This document shows positions 17,985 to 26,970 of a stretch of DNA of 64,000 bases, piece after piece. The stretch covers positions 186,001-250,000 of the forward strand of contig NZ_JAJCTD010000002.1 of the NCBI RefSeq assembly GCF_020564565.1, read 5' to 3'. The translations under genes and the position numbers were made by a program. The notes under the pieces were generated by a model. It was not told the DNA's origin, made no database searches, and saw only the letters and a program-made list of their open reading frames with translations. The stretch's first letter is position 1. The number at the start of each line of letters is the position of its first letter. The stretch comes from Rhodobacter sp. Har01 (GTDB lineage: Bacteria > Pseudomonadota > Alphaproteobacteria > Rhodobacterales > Rhodobacteraceae).

Positions 17985-18958
17985 CCGCTGAAATCGGTCG
18001 CCGCGATCCGCGCCAGCACCGCCTCCATCGCGGCCAGCGGATCGGTGCCGGGCGCCACCTCGGGCACATACAGCATCAGCATCGCCCGCCCGTCGATGAC
18101 CGCCGTCAGGCTGGTTTCCTGCAGATGCACCTGCACCCGCCCGCGGTCGTTCAGCACCCCTCGCGGCCCCATCTCGCCTTTTCTAAGGGCCATCAGCCCC
18201 TCGGACGCGGCATTTTCCAGGGCAAAGGAACTGGTGGTCAGCGTCGCCGTCATCGCCACCCCGGCCTCGACCAGATCCGACTGCACCAAGGGCTGGGCGC
18301 CGAAGAACAGGTGGTCGGGGTAATCCTCCTCTGGGGGCAGGGGAACCGTGGTGGCGCCCCCTGCCGCCGTCAGAACCGCGTCCAGATCGGCCCGCTGCGC
18401 CGTCAGCAGCTGCCGGTGCGCCACCAGAGCCGCGGCCTGCGCCGGCACCTCCGGCATCTCCTCCAAGGTCGCCGTGCCCATACCGGCCAGCGCTTCGGCA
18501 AGCCGGTTCATGGCCGCCTCGGCGCCCGGGCCCGTGGCCTCGGCCAGCGCCGCGAGGCTGGGCGACGGGGCGGCCTCGATGCGGTCGGCCGTTGCAAGGG
18601 CGCGCGGTGCCTCAGCCGGGTGAAACAGCATCCCCACGGGCGGCGCCTCTGCCAGTGCGGCCAGATCCTGCCGATGGCTTTCGGCCAGCGAGGGCGACAG
18701 CACCAGAACGACGCGGGCTTCTCCGCCCTGCCACCGGCAGAGGCCCCGCCAGTTCGGCAGCAGAAGGCGGTTCGTGGGGCTGGGGTCGGGCGTGTCCGGG
18801 CCACAGACCATCCCCTCCACTTGCGGCATAGCCGCCGCCAGCGCCGGGACGATCGCCTCCGCCAGAGATGCCAGCTTCGCCTCGCCGTCCTCGCGGGCAT
18901 TGGCCAGCAGGGGACCGGCCAGCAGCGCGACCATCGCGGCCAGGGCCAAGCGTCTCAT
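17978..18958 (-). CDS. Secreted protein of unknown function
   Basis: I do not recognise this 326-residue protein. It begins with a clear signal peptide (about 21 residues, ending A-N-A) and is otherwise rich in Ala and Leu. There are two Cys (in M-V-C-G-P and G-L-C-R-W) that could pair in the periplasm. The C-terminal half has a run of beta-like segments. Its start overlaps the stop of the upstream SDR gene in an ATGA arrangement, so the two are translationally coupled. The codon use is normal for the window, which supports a real gene. Confidence 0.7.
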   Translation of the reverse strand: MRRLALAAMVALLAGPLLANAREDGEAKLASLAEAIVPALAAAMPQVEGMVCGPDTPDPSPTNRLLLPNWRGLCRWQGGEARVVLVLSPSLAESHRQDLAALAEAPPVGMLFHPAEAPRALATADRIEAAPSPSLAALAEATGPGAEAAMNRLAEALAGMGTATLEEMPEVPAQAAALVAHRQLLTAQRADLDAVLTAAGGATTVPLPPEEDYPDHLFFGAQPLVQSDLVEAGVAMTATLTTSSFALENAASEGLMALRKGEMGPRGVLNDRGRVQVHLQETSLTAVIDGRAMLMLYVPEVAPGTDPLAAMEAVLARIAATDFSGY

Positions 18959-19788
18959 TCTGCCTCCAGCACTGCGCGCAATCCGCTGCGATAGTCGGGG
19001 TAGCGCAGCCTTACCCCCAGTTCATCCTTGATCCGGTCGTTCCGCACCCGCTTCGACTCGGCATAGAAACTGCGCGCCATCGGCGACATCGCCGCCGCAT
19101 CGTAAGGCACCGCCGGCGGCTCGGGCAGGCCCAGCAGGCGCGCGGCTTCACTGAGAACATCCTCCGGCGGGGCCGGGTCGTCGTCGCAGACGTTGTAGAC
19201 CGCGCCGGGGTTCGGCCGCGCGATGCTGGCCTCCAGCACCTGCGCGATGTCCTCGACATGGATGCGGGAGAACACCTGCCCCGGCTTGAGGATCCGCCGC
19301 GCGCTGCCGTCGCGCACCTTTTCGAACGGCCCGCGCCCCGGCCCGTAGATGCCGGCCAGCCGGAACACATGCACCGGCAGCCCGGTCGCGCGCCACTGGT
19401 CCTCGGCCAGCACCCGCCAGCGGCCGCGGTCACTGGCCGGGGTGGCCGGCGTTGCCTCATCCACCCATCCGCCCTGATGGTCGCCATAGACCCCGGTGGT
19501 GGAAAGATACCCCACCCATCTGGCGGCCGAGCCTCCAATCTCCGGAGCCGCGCGCAGGAACGGATCGCCCGCCGCATCCGGCGCGGCGCTATCCAGCACA
19601 TGCGTCGCCCGCGCCAGCGCCGGCGCCAGGTCGCCCGGCCAGGCCAGCGGCTCCACCCCACCGGCCCGCAGCACATCGGCGCGGGCGGCATTGCGGACCG
19701 TGCCGATCACCGCCCAGCCCTGCGGCAGCAGCCGGCGGGCCAGCGCGGCGGCGGAATACCCGTATCCCAGACAAAGCAGCGTGTTCAT
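18955..19788 (-). CDS. NAD(P)-dependent epimerase-like SDR (YeeZ type)
   Basis: From the Met at 19788 the protein has 277 residues. The N-terminal nucleotide-binding loop is L-G-Y-G-Y-S-A, a degenerate G-x-G-x-x-A. Y-L-S-T-T-G-V-Y-G-D-H-Q-G-G-W-V-D-E is the active-site region of extended/atypical SDRs of the YeeZ group, and F-R-L-A-G-I-Y-G-P-G-R-G follows. A catalytic Y-x-x-x-K is not obvious, which is common in this group. The substrate is unknown. The frame is open for 240 further codons upstream, but that stretch lies opposite the methyltransferase gene and has no family similarity. Confidence 0.8.
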   Translation of the reverse strand: MNTLLCLGYGYSAAALARRLLPQGWAVIGTVRNAARADVLRAGGVEPLAWPGDLAPALARATHVLDSAAPDAAGDPFLRAAPEIGGSAARWVGYLSTTGVYGDHQGGWVDEATPATPASDRGRWRVLAEDQWRATGLPVHVFRLAGIYGPGRGPFEKVRDGSARRILKPGQVFSRIHVEDIAQVLEASIARPNPGAVYNVCDDDPAPPEDVLSEAARLLGLPEPPAVPYDAAAMSPMARSFYAESKRVRNDRIKDELGVRLRYPDYRSGLRAVLEAE

Positions 19789-19863
19789 GGCGGCAACTAT
19801 CCCCGGCCCCCGCTCCGCCCGCAAGGGCTTGATCCCGTGCTGGCGTCCCGCCATCCTGCGGCC

Positions 19864-20502
19864 ATGCCCGACCCCGGACTGAAAGCCGCGCTGGAACTGA
19901 ACGGCCCCGAGGCCTGCCTGGCCTATTACCGCGACTGGGCCGCCCGCTATGACGGCGGCTTTGCCGAGACGATGGACTACCGCCTGCCGGCCCATGTCGC
20001 CGCCGCCTACATGTCCACCGGCGCCCAGGGCCCGGTGCTGGATGTCGGGGCCGGCACCGGCCTTCTGGCCCAATCCCTGCGCGAGATGGGGTTCGCGGGC
20101 GAGATCGACGCCGCCGACTTCTCGGCCGAGATGCTGGAGCGCGCCGCCGGCAAGGGCCTCTACACCCACCTGGCGCAGGCCGACATCACCCGTCCGCTGG
20201 CCCTGCCGCGCCGCTACGCCGGCCTTGTCTCCTCCGGCACCTTCACCGCCGGCCACGTCGGCCCCGAAGCCTTGCCCAGCCTTCTGGACGTTGCCCTTCC
20301 CGGCGCGCAGTTCGCCCTGTCGGTCAACCGCAGGGTCTGGACGGCGCAGGGCTTCGACCGCGCCTTCGACGCGCTGGCCGCGCAGGGCCGCATCACCGCT
20401 CTGCAGATCATCGAGGTGCAGGTCTACGGCCCCGCCGCCACGACGCTGGACCCCGACCATGCCGCAGACCGCGCGCAGGTGGTGCTGTTCCGCGCCGCCT
20501 GA
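19864..20502 (+). CDS. Class I SAM-dependent methyltransferase
   Basis: From the Met at 19864 the protein has 212 residues. SAM motif I, V-L-D-V-G-A-G-T-G-L-L, lies at about 58-68, the acidic end of strand 2 is in D-A-A-D-F-S, and motif II is near A-Q-A-D-I-T. The Y-R-D-W-A-A-R-Y-D start resembles Williams-Beuren-type and ubiquinone-type small methyltransferases. The acceptor is unknown. It is divergent from the SDR gene across 75 bp and ends 56 bp before the amn start. Confidence 0.8.
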   Translation: MPDPGLKAALELNGPEACLAYYRDWAARYDGGFAETMDYRLPAHVAAAYMSTGAQGPVLDVGAGTGLLAQSLREMGFAGEIDAADFSAEMLERAAGKGLYTHLAQADITRPLALPRRYAGLVSSGTFTAGHVGPEALPSLLDVALPGAQFALSVNRRVWTAQGFDRAFDALAAQGRITALQIIEVQVYGPAATTLDPDHAADRAQVVLFRAA

Positions 20503-20558
20503 CCACGTCATCAAGCCGTCACTTGCGCCGCCGCGCCGGTTCCGGCTTAAATGCCGCG

Positions 20559-22034
20559 ATGGACGACCATTCCGCTTTCCTTCTGCCTAGCCACGCCGTC
20601 ACCGAAATCTTCACCGAGGCCGAACCCGCCGTGGCCCGGCTGGAACAGCTGTACGCCGAGGCGACCGCGCATCTGTCGCAGCATTTCAACGCCGCCCTGC
20701 GCCATGGCCGCCCCGCCAGCCGCATCCGCGCCTGCTACCCCGAGGTGCGCCTGACCGTCACCAGCTTCGACAAGATCGACTCGCGGCTGTCCTTCGGCCA
20801 CGTCTCGCAGCCCGGCACCTATGCCACCACGATCACCCGGCCGGACCTGTTCCGCCACTACCTGATCCAGCAGCTGGGCCTGCTGATCCAGAACCACGGC
20901 GTGCCGCTGACCGTCGGCCCCTCGACCACCCCCATCCCGGTGCATTTCGCGGTGGCCGGCAACCCCGGCGTCTCGGTCCCGCAGGATGGCGTGCTGGATT
21001 TCTCGCTGCGCGACGTGTTCGATGTGCCGGACCTTGCCACCACCAACGACGACATCGTCAACGGCACCCTGTCGCACTTTTCCGACGGGTCGATGCCCCT
21101 TGCGCCCTTCACCGCGCAACGGGTGGATTACTCGCTTGCCCGGCTGTCGCATTACACCGCCACCGACGCGGACCATTTCCAGAACCACGTCCTGTTCACC
21201 AACTACCAGTTCTACGTCGACGAATTCGAAGCCTTCGCCCGTGCGGCCCTGGCCGACCCGGACTCGGGCTACACCGCCTTCGTCGCCACGGGCAATGCCC
21301 AGATCACCACGCCCGACGGCGTGCTGGCGCCCTCGGCCAAGACCCCGCAGATGCCGACCTACCACCTGAAACGGGCGAATTCGCAGGGCATCACGCTGGT
21401 CAACATCGGCGTCGGCCCCTCCAACGCCAAGACCGCGACCGACCACATCGCCGTGTTGCGTCCGCATGCCTGGCTGATGGTCGGCCACTGCGCCGGCCTG
21501 CGCAACACCCAGGCGCTGGGAGACTTCGTCCTTGCCCACGCCTACCTGCGCGAGGACCACGTGCTGGACGACGACCTGCCGGTCTGGGTGCCGATCCCGG
21601 CGCTGGCGGAAATCCAGATCGCGCTGGAAGACGCGGTCGAGGAGGTCACCCAGCTGGAAGGGTTCGAGCTGAAGCGCATCATGCGCACCGGCACCGTCGC
21701 CACCATCGACAACCGCAACTGGGAGCTGCGCGACCAGTCCGGCCCGGTCCGCCGCCTGTCGCAATCCCGCGCCGTCGCGCTGGACATGGAATCCGCCACC
21801 ATCGCCGCCAACGGCTTTCGCTTCCGGGTGCCCTATGGCACGCTGCTGTGTGTCAGCGACAAGCCGCTGCACGGAGAACTGAAACTGCCCGGCATGGCCA
21901 GCCAGTTCTACCGCACCCAGGTCAGCCGCCACTTGCTGATCGGGGTGCGCGCCATGGAACGCCTGCGCGACATGCCGCTGGAACGCATCCACAGCCGCAA
22001 GTTGCGCAGCTTCGAGGAAACCGCCTTCCTCTGA
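20559..22034 (+). CDS. amn: AMP nucleosidase
   Basis: This 491-residue enzyme hydrolyses AMP to adenine and ribose 5-phosphate, a purine salvage and balance step. The N-terminal Amn-specific domain is followed by a PNP/UDP-phosphorylase fold. N-I-G-V-G-P-S-N-A-K-T-A-T-D-H, R-P-H-A-W-L-M-V-G-H-C-A-G-L-R and V-A-L-D-M-E-S-A-T-I-A-A-N-G are conserved. The frame can begin earlier at a TTG (20523), but the ATG at 20559 gives the usual beginning and length. Cytosolic. Confidence 0.93.
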   Translation: MDDHSAFLLPSHAVTEIFTEAEPAVARLEQLYAEATAHLSQHFNAALRHGRPASRIRACYPEVRLTVTSFDKIDSRLSFGHVSQPGTYATTITRPDLFRHYLIQQLGLLIQNHGVPLTVGPSTTPIPVHFAVAGNPGVSVPQDGVLDFSLRDVFDVPDLATTNDDIVNGTLSHFSDGSMPLAPFTAQRVDYSLARLSHYTATDADHFQNHVLFTNYQFYVDEFEAFARAALADPDSGYTAFVATGNAQITTPDGVLAPSAKTPQMPTYHLKRANSQGITLVNIGVGPSNAKTATDHIAVLRPHAWLMVGHCAGLRNTQALGDFVLAHAYLREDHVLDDDLPVWVPIPALAEIQIALEDAVEEVTQLEGFELKRIMRTGTVATIDNRNWELRDQSGPVRRLSQSRAVALDMESATIAANGFRFRVPYGTLLCVSDKPLHGELKLPGMASQFYRTQVSRHLLIGVRAMERLRDMPLERIHSRKLRSFEETAFL

Positions 22035-22198
22035 CCCCGCGACATACGCGCAATTCAGCCTGTTTCTGGGCCAATCTCCGCAATGAGGGCTTGATTTCGT
22101 CCTCGAAAGCGGGCTTTTGGGCTGCGGCCCCAGAGACAGGGGACAGCCCGCGAACCGGCGGGCCCCGAGACATGCGGAACAACAAGGGGAACACAACA

Positions 22199-22486
22199 AT
22201 GTCCAAGCCGATGACCAAGACCCAGCTCGTCGCCGCAGTGGCCGAGGCCATGGGATCGGACCGCAAGACCGCTTCCTCGGCGCTGGATGCCGTGGCGGCC
22301 GTCGTCGCCAAGGAAGTCGCCTCGGGCGGTGCCGTCGCGCTGCCGGGTCTGGGCAAGGTGGTCTGCAAGGCCCGCCCCGAACGCCAGGTGCGCAACCCCG
22401 CCACCGGCGAAACGATGACCAAGCCGGCCGACAAGCAGGTCAAGTTCGCCATCGCCAAGACGCTCAAGGATCTGGCGAACGGCTGA
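22199..22486 (+). CDS. hup: HU-family DNA-binding protein
   Basis: This 95-residue protein has the typical HU/IHF beginning M-T-K-T-Q-L-V-A-A-V-A and the L-P-G-L-G-K-V segment. A-R-P-E-R-Q-V-R-N-P-A-T-G-E then gives the R-N-P-x-T-G DNA-arm tip. HU bends and compacts DNA in the nucleoid. An AAGGGGA sequence stands 8 nt before the ATG. A strong intrinsic terminator follows 31 bp after the stop, so the gene is monocistronic. It is distinct from canonical HU in its more acidic first helix, but no key residue is missing. Confidence 0.92.
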   Translation: MSKPMTKTQLVAAVAEAMGSDRKTASSALDAVAAVVAKEVASGGAVALPGLGKVVCKARPERQVRNPATGETMTKPADKQVKFAIAKTLKDLANG

Positions 22487-22517
22487 CCTGACAGGTTTTC
22501 GGACCGGAAATCGATGC

Positions 22518-22546
22518 GGGCCGCCTTCGGGCGGCCCTTCTTCTTT
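22518..22546 (+). terminator. Rho-independent terminator after hup
   Basis: GGGCCGCC (22518-22525), a TTCG tetraloop and GGCGGCCC (22530-22537) are followed by TTCTTCTTT. This is a textbook terminator. Confidence 0.9.
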
Positions 22547-22568
22547 GCGCGGGGCATAGGGGGCGGGC

Positions 22569-23447
22569 ATGGGGCAGGTGGCGATGGACGGTCGGTCGCT
22601 GCTGATGGGCCTTGGCTTCGTCGTGCTCTGGTCCTCGGCCTTTGCCACCGCCCGGATCATCGTCGCCGATGCAGCGCCCCTGCACGCCCTGGCGCTGCGC
22701 TTTCTGGTCTCGGGCGGGTTGGCAGTGGCTGTGGCGCTGGCGTTGGGGCAGGGCTGGCGCCTGACCCGGGCGCAGGCGGTCTTGGTGCTGGTCTTCGGGC
22801 TGTGCCAAAACGGGCTTTATCTTGGGCTGAACTTCGTCGCCATGCAGTGGGTCCCCGCCTCGGCTGCAGTGATCATTGCGGCCGCCATGCCGCTGCTGGT
22901 CGCGGCGCTGGGCTGGGTCTTTCGCGGGCAACAGCTGTCCGGCCTCGCGGTGGCGGGGCTGGTCGCCGGTTTCGCCGGCGTGGCGCTGGCGATGGGCACG
23001 CGGCTGCACGGCGGGGTCGATCCCCTCGGGCTGGCGCTTTGCGCGCTGGGGGCGCTGGCGCTGGCCGTGGCCACGCTGACGCTGCGCGGTGCGGCGGCCG
23101 GGGGCGACAACCTGCTGATGGTGGTCGGGCTGCAGATGCTGGTCGGCGCGGCGGCGCTTGGCGTGGTGGCCATCGCGGCCGAGCCGTTCCGGTATGAGCC
23201 GACCTGGCGGCTGCTTGCGGCGTTCAGTTGGCAGATCGCCGGCCCCGGCCTGGCCGCGACACTGATCTGGTTCGCTCTGGTCGGCCGGATCGGCGCGGTG
23301 CGCGCCTCGACGTTCCATTTCCTCAACCCGTTCTTCGGCGTGCTGATCGCGGCGGGTCTCCTTGGCGAAGACATCAGCCGCTGGGATGCGCTTGGCGTCG
23401 CAATCACCATGGCCGGCATCCTGGCCGTGCACCTCGCCCGTTCGTAA
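22569..23447 (+). CDS. EamA/DMT-family transporter
   Basis: The protein has 292 residues with about ten hydrophobic spans in two EamA halves. F-V-V-L-W-S-S-A-F at the first span and F-L-N-P-F-F-G-V-L-I-A at the ninth are typical of RhaT/YdcZ-like metabolite exporters. Met at residue 6 (22584) is an alternative start. The substrate cannot be inferred, since these proteins commonly export amino acids or metabolites. It stands alone between the hup terminator and a convergent gene. Confidence 0.85.
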   Translation: MGQVAMDGRSLLMGLGFVVLWSSAFATARIIVADAAPLHALALRFLVSGGLAVAVALALGQGWRLTRAQAVLVLVFGLCQNGLYLGLNFVAMQWVPASAAVIIAAAMPLLVAALGWVFRGQQLSGLAVAGLVAGFAGVALAMGTRLHGGVDPLGLALCALGALALAVATLTLRGAAAGGDNLLMVVGLQMLVGAAALGVVAIAAEPFRYEPTWRLLAAFSWQIAGPGLAATLIWFALVGRIGAVRASTFHFLNPFFGVLIAAGLLGEDISRWDALGVAITMAGILAVHLARS

Positions 23448-23580
23448 CGGACGCCATCCCGCGGACCGCGATTGTCGCCCGGCACGCCCGGGTGGTGTCA
23501 GGACCCACATTCAGAATCCGAAAGCGCCGCCCGGCGAAAGTCAGGGCCGTCTGCTTCCGCATGGCATGCTTCCGGGTCGG

Positions 23581-24603
23581 TCAGGTGACGCAGCCGCGCT
23601 GGTCTGGCAGCCCCATCGAGACAAGGACGGGGGCTGTGGACTGTTGGGTCTGGAAATCGGCCTTGCTGGCCATGCAGCGCCAATGCGCCAGGATCAAGGC
23701 CTGCGCCACGGCCCCGCCAAGGGTGTTTCCCGGGCCGGTGACAACGAAAAGGTCCGGCGCGAATTCACGGGCGGCGGTACGGATGGCGGCGGTGAAGTCG
23801 TAGGTCTGTGTGACCTGCCAACCCAGCGTATAGTCCCGCAGTTCGGCGATGGGCGCGGTCCCCGGCCACCAGACATGCCCACGTCCGTCGATCAAAGGCA
23901 ACATCGGCTGCCGGAACAGCGCCAGAGGCAGCCGGGCGCGGCCCTGCGCTGCCACCGGCGCCTGCAAGACCGTGTGAAACGCTGCATGATTGCCCAACCG
24001 CATCGGAAAGCGGCTCTGCACAGGCGGAACCTGCGCTTCGAAAGCGCTGAGGCCCGCCTCGTTCCCGGCCAGCACCAAGAGCCCGCCCAGGTCGATCGAC
24101 AAGGCCAGGGCGTGGTCGGGTCGGGTCGCGATCCTGCTCAGCAGCGCCAGAAGATCTGCCTTTCGGGCCAGGTCGGGCACCCAGTCCTCGGCCATCCAGG
24201 GATAGACCAGCTGCCCGCCGATCAGTGCCTTCTGCATCAAGGTGCCCATCGTGTTGGCGACGCGGAACCCGTCCTCGGGCGTGGTCGCCCCGGCGCAGGC
24301 CAGCGCCGTGTACCAGCCCATCGAATTGCCGGTGACGGCCACTACCTCTACGCCGTCCAGCGCCAGGAAATCCCCCAGCGACGCCGCAAAGATCAACCCG
24401 CTGGCATTGTCGCCCCGGCTGTGCTGCGAAAGCGAGAACTTCGCCGCCCCGTCCAGCGCCGTCAGCGTTTCCTGCCCGGCCTCGGTCCGCAGGGCATCGA
24501 ACCGGACCAGCAGGGCGGCATCGGGGAAATGCCGGCCCAGATAGCCCAACTCGGCCGCGTTGTAGGTGCCCCGACCGGGGCAGATCACCACGGCGGTCTT
24601 CAT
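23581..24603 (-). CDS. Malonyl/acyl transferase-like (FabD fold) protein
   Basis: The protein has 340 residues. The I-C-P-G-R-G-T-Y start mimics the FabD P-G-Q-G loop. The nucleophile is Ser94 in G-N-S-M-G, where FabD has G-H-S-L-G. His210 in A-A-F-H-T matches the catalytic His of the A-F-H-S motif. The Arg of the acyl-carboxylate site is uncertain, so malonyl specificity is not assured. The start overlaps the stop of the fused E1 gene in an ATGA arrangement, so the two are translationally coupled. It is unlikely to be the housekeeping fabD, which normally lies with fabG and acpP. Confidence 0.75.
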   Translation of the reverse strand: MKTAVVICPGRGTYNAAELGYLGRHFPDAALLVRFDALRTEAGQETLTALDGAAKFSLSQHSRGDNASGLIFAASLGDFLALDGVEVVAVTGNSMGWYTALACAGATTPEDGFRVANTMGTLMQKALIGGQLVYPWMAEDWVPDLARKADLLALLSRIATRPDHALALSIDLGGLLVLAGNEAGLSAFEAQVPPVQSRFPMRLGNHAAFHTVLQAPVAAQGRARLPLALFRQPMLPLIDGRGHVWWPGTAPIAELRDYTLGWQVTQTYDFTAAIRTAAREFAPDLFVVTGPGNTLGGAVAQALILAHWRCMASKADFQTQQSTAPVLVSMGLPDQRGCVT

Positions 24604-26783
24604 TTGCACAGCTCCAGCGCGGCGGCGGCGATGCTGTCCTTCGATGGCATCGTGGCCGCATAGGCCGGGCCGGTGGCGATGAAGCTGTCCTCGGCGGTGA
24701 TCCGGGCCAGGTTCGCGCCGGGCGCGGCTTCGTGAAAATGCGCCATCAACGCCTCGGCCACGCCGCCGGAATGGCGGGTCTCGTCCACCACCAGAATGCG
24801 CTCGCAGCCCGAAAGCGCCTTTGTCAGAGCCGCTTTCGGCAGGGGTGATAGCCAGCGCGCATCGACGATCCGTGCCTTGATCCCCGCAGCTTCCAGCGCC
24901 GGCAGCGCCTGGTTGGACAGATAGACGCCATTGCCGAAGGTCACGATGGCCAGATCCGTGCCGTCGCCCTGAACCCCCACCTCGCCAAACGGAATCACCT
25001 GATCCGGGCCGGGATAGAGCCGCAACCAGCCGCCATCCTTGTCGGCATGCAGGTCGCGCATGGGGTAAAGGGCAATGGGTTCCAGGAACACCACCACCCG
25101 CTGCTCCTCGCGCGCCAGCCGCACGCATTCCCGCAGCATCCGGGCCGCGTCGGCGCCGTTCGAAGGCACGGCCAGGATCACCCCCGGAATGTCGCGCAGC
25201 ACGGCGACCGAGTTGTCGTTGTGGAAATGCCCGCCGAAGCCCTTTTGATACCCCAGCCCCGCAATCCGCAGCACCATCGGATTGGTGAACTGCCCGTTCG
25301 AGAAAAACGGCAACGTCGCCGCTTCGCCACGGATCTGGTCCTCGGCATTGTGCAGATAGGCCAGGAACTGAATCTCCGGCATCGGCACGAACCCGTTCTG
25401 CGCCATGCCGATGGCGAGGCCCAGGATCGATTGTTCATCCAGCAGCGTGTCGATCATCCGGTCCGGCCCGAACCGCGCGGTCAGCTTCTGCGTCACCCCA
25501 TAGACGCCGCCCTTGCGGCCGACATCCTCGCCCATCATCACGATTTCGGGGTGCGCCAGCATCAGGTCGGTCAGCGCCCAGTTGATCAGGCGCGACATGA
25601 TCTGCGGCTCTTCCATCGCCTTCAGGTCCGCCCCGAAGGCGGCCGCCCGCGCCTCGGCCGAAGGGCCATTTGTGCTTTTGCAGAGCCGCTTTGGCGGGAT
25701 CAGACTTGCCATCACGTCCTTGGCGGTCTTGAGGCGCGGCCGCGTCACCGCTTCTCCCGCTACGCGGGCCACCCGGTCAACCGTCTCTTGATACACCGCC
25801 AGCGCCTCGGGGGGCCGCATCACGCCGGCCTCGGCCAAGAGCCGCACAGCATGCAGCAGCGGGTCCTGCGCCTCTTCGGCCTCGACCTCTTCGCGCGACA
25901 GATAGGTGGTCGGCACATCCGCCCCGGCATGGCCATACAGGCGGATGGTGCGCAGATGCAGGAAGGCGGGCTTCTTGCGGGTGCGGACATACTCCGCCGC
26001 CTCAAGCGCCACGCGGTAGGTGTCGTACAGGTCCAACCCGTCGGCCTGATAGTACTTCAGTCCCGGCCGCGTGGAAAACCCGGCCTCGATCCAGCCCTTC
26101 GGTGTCTTGGTCGAAATGCCGATGCCGTTATCCTCACACACGAACAGCAGCGGCAGCGATACCGACTGGTAGCTGGTCCAGCCCGCCGTATTGAACGCCC
26201 CCTGTGCGGTAGAGTGGTTCGCGCTGGCATCGCCAAAGCTGCACAGCACCACCGAGGCGTCGGCCAGCAGCGCGTGCTCCGGCCGGTGCCGCCGCGCCGC
26301 GCCCACCGCATAGGCCGCCCCCACCGCCTTGGGCAGGTGCGAGGCGATGGTCGAGGTCTGCGGCGGAATCATCAAGGCGCGCGACCCCAGCACCTTGTGC
26401 CGCCCGCCCGAGATCGGGTCTTCGCAGGACGAGGCAAACGACAGCAGGATATCCCAGGCCGGGTTCTGCCCCGGCACCTGCCCCGCGCGGGCAATCTGGA
26501 ACGCCGCATCGCGGTAGTGCAGGAAGGCCATGTCGCCCGGTCGCAAGGCCAGCGCCACCGCCGCCATCCCCTCATGCCCCGAAGAGCCGATGGTATAGAA
26601 CCCCTGCCCCACCCGCTGCATTGACCGGCTTTGCCGGTCAAGCACCCGCGTCAGGCAACCGGCGCGAAACGCCGCCACCGCCTGCTCGGCGCTCAGCGGC
26701 CCGGCCGGCGCCCGGCCCGATGGCAAGTCACCAGCCGCCACACGCCGCAGGAAGTTCTCATGCACGATCTCGCAGCGGTCCAT
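24600..26783 (-). CDS. Fused E1 alpha/beta 2-oxoacid dehydrogenase (TPP-dependent)
   Basis: The protein has 727 residues. Residues 1 to about 370 are an E1 alpha domain with the TPP/Mg motif G-D-A-S-A-N-H at 184-190 and E-D-N-G-I-G about 25 residues on. Residues from about 395 are an E1 beta domain (G-E-D-V-G-R-K-G-G-V-Y-G, then G-H-F-H-N-D-N-S). The heterotetramer subunits of branched-chain E1 are thus joined in one chain. It should decarboxylate a 2-oxoacid and pass the acyl group to a lipoyl E2, but no E2, E3 or lipoyl domain is nearby. The downstream partner is the acyltransferase. It is divergent from the LysR gene. Confidence 0.85.
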   Translation of the reverse strand: MDRCEIVHENFLRRVAAGDLPSGRAPAGPLSAEQAVAAFRAGCLTRVLDRQSRSMQRVGQGFYTIGSSGHEGMAAVALALRPGDMAFLHYRDAAFQIARAGQVPGQNPAWDILLSFASSCEDPISGGRHKVLGSRALMIPPQTSTIASHLPKAVGAAYAVGAARRHRPEHALLADASVVLCSFGDASANHSTAQGAFNTAGWTSYQSVSLPLLFVCEDNGIGISTKTPKGWIEAGFSTRPGLKYYQADGLDLYDTYRVALEAAEYVRTRKKPAFLHLRTIRLYGHAGADVPTTYLSREEVEAEEAQDPLLHAVRLLAEAGVMRPPEALAVYQETVDRVARVAGEAVTRPRLKTAKDVMASLIPPKRLCKSTNGPSAEARAAAFGADLKAMEEPQIMSRLINWALTDLMLAHPEIVMMGEDVGRKGGVYGVTQKLTARFGPDRMIDTLLDEQSILGLAIGMAQNGFVPMPEIQFLAYLHNAEDQIRGEAATLPFFSNGQFTNPMVLRIAGLGYQKGFGGHFHNDNSVAVLRDIPGVILAVPSNGADAARMLRECVRLAREEQRVVVFLEPIALYPMRDLHADKDGGWLRLYPGPDQVIPFGEVGVQGDGTDLAIVTFGNGVYLSNQALPALEAAGIKARIVDARWLSPLPKAALTKALSGCERILVVDETRHSGGVAEALMAHFHEAAPGANLARITAEDSFIATGPAYAATMPSKDSIAAAALELCK

Positions 26784-26903
26784 CGCTCAGCCCCCCACGG
26801 CCGGCATGACTTGCCAACTCCTCGTCCCGGCAATCCGGCTGGCACGGCAAGATCCGGTGTGGGCTGTCATCGGCAAGGTCCAAGCGTTCGTGTGCCTATT
26901 TCG

Positions 26904-26916
26904 CCAGACTATCTGG
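26904..26916. promoter_or_regulatory. Candidate operator, palindrome CCAGA-CTA-TCTGG
   Basis: This perfect 5-3-5 inverted repeat lies in the 187-bp divergent gap between the E1 gene and the LysR gene, 55 bp before the LysR start. Its place and symmetry suit a LysR-type site. Binding is not shown. Confidence 0.35.
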
Positions 26917-26970
26917 AATTTCCTGGAACAATGAGCGAATTCTGCGTCATTATGTTGGAGGAAAACTCAC

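Noticed and set aside
18868..19863. Long plus-strand frame before the methyltransferase
   Set aside because: It lies opposite the SDR gene, is Arg/Pro/His-rich and non-family, and the methyltransferase fold begins only at 19864.
23581..24603. Housekeeping fabD
   Set aside because: The context (fused E1 gene), the altered G-N-S-M-G motif and absence of fabG or acpP argue against it.
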